Shown here one piece after another: positions 5,199 through 5,456 of a stretch of 5,456 nucleotides of DNA (position 1 is the stretch's first letter; each line of letters opens with the position of its first letter). Origin of the DNA: Acidimicrobiaceae bacterium (GTDB lineage Bacteria; Actinomycetota; Acidimicrobiia; Acidimicrobiales; RAAP-2); assembly GCA_030838245.1 (NCBI GenBank), contig JAUTXB010000302.1:1-5456 (forward strand). Direction: 5' to 3'. Both the position numbers and the translations under genes were made by a program. Below the pieces are notes generated by a model that saw only the letters and a program-made list of their open reading frames with translations, was not told the origin of the DNA and did no database searches.

Positions 5199-5456
5199 TG
5201 GCACCGCCTTCTTCGTCCGCCGCCGCCCGGCGGGCCGCCGCCGTACCTGATTCGCGCCGGGGGAGCGCCGCCCCCGATCCCCGACAGGCGCCCCGAAAGC
5301 CGCCGCTTCGCATACTGAGCCCGGCTACCCGCTCGAAGCCCCGCCGGGGCAACCGGGTGCTGATGGCCGTGTCCGCCCTCCTAGTCGTCGGGAGCCTGAT
5401 GGCCGTGGTCGTGGCCGATGACGTCATCGCCCAGGGCCAGGTCAAGCTGTCGGCCG
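5198..5456 (+). CDS. FtsL-like cell-division membrane protein (3' end outside window)
   Basis: The first 86 residues of a protein that continues past the window. FtsL is a bitopic inner-membrane division protein that works with FtsB and FtsQ (DivIC and DivIB in Gram-positives) to activate septal peptidoglycan synthesis. Seen here: an Ala/Pro/Arg-rich basic cytoplasmic N-terminus of about 53 residues, a single hydrophobic segment at about 54-72 (VLMAVSALLVVGSLMAVVV), then DDVIAQGQVKLSA, resembling the start of the periplasmic coiled coil in actinobacterial FtsL-like proteins. ATG 5198 shares its A with the rsmH stop (TGATG), and GAGG at 5187-5190 lies 7 nt upstream, so translation is probably coupled to rsmH. 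FtsL is poorly conserved in sequence; position straight after rsmH and topology carry the call. A septum-formation initiator (DivIC/FtsB-like) is the alternative. Confidence 0.78.
   Translation, partial: MAPPSSSAAARRAAAVPDSRRGSAAPDPRQAPRKPPLRILSPATRSKPRRGNRVLMAVSALLVVGSLMAVVVADDVIAQGQVKLSA

Overview
The window is a high-GC stretch of bacterial chromosome. Its first half is a small set of accessory-type genes. Its second half is the start of a division and cell-wall (dcw) cluster in the order mraZ, rsmH, ftsL-like. Gene content points to an actinobacterium: an HNH protein beginning RRALVLNATFEPL, a DUF222/13E12-type HNH protein, a lipoate-ligase-like protein with RRRSGGGAV, and an RsmH with a Cys-rich insert. 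A lineage such as Acidimicrobiia is plausible but is inference from style, not proof.

Layout, all genes on the plus strand. (1) 129-656: a stand-alone HNH nuclease-fold protein. (2) 733-1458: a lipoate-protein ligase A-like protein. (3) 1539-1581: an imperfect C-rich tandem repeat just before a DUF222-HNH gene at 1589-2944. (4) 2945-3303: no gene supported. (5) 3304-3411: a compact control region for the dcw cluster. It has a sigma70-like promoter, five G(T/G)GG boxes spaced exactly 10 bp apart that match the known form of MraZ operators, a perfect 8-bp hairpin and a ribosome binding site. (6) mraZ 3412-3831. (7) 3840-4166: an in-frame open stretch with a clear coding signature that runs into rsmH (4167-5198). 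(8) An ftsL-like gene starting at 5198, overlapping rsmH by one base and cut by the window end.

How they work together: MraZ is the transcriptional regulator of the dcw operon and would bind the repeats over its own promoter. RsmH methylates 16S rRNA. The FtsL-like protein is a single-pass division protein. The first three genes have no evident functional link to the dcw cluster.

I found no sign of a wholly new system such as a defence island, CRISPR array or RNA gene. The items most worth a second look are the phased MraZ operator with its promoter and leader hairpin, the apparently coding extension before RsmH, and the repeat in front of the DUF222-HNH gene.
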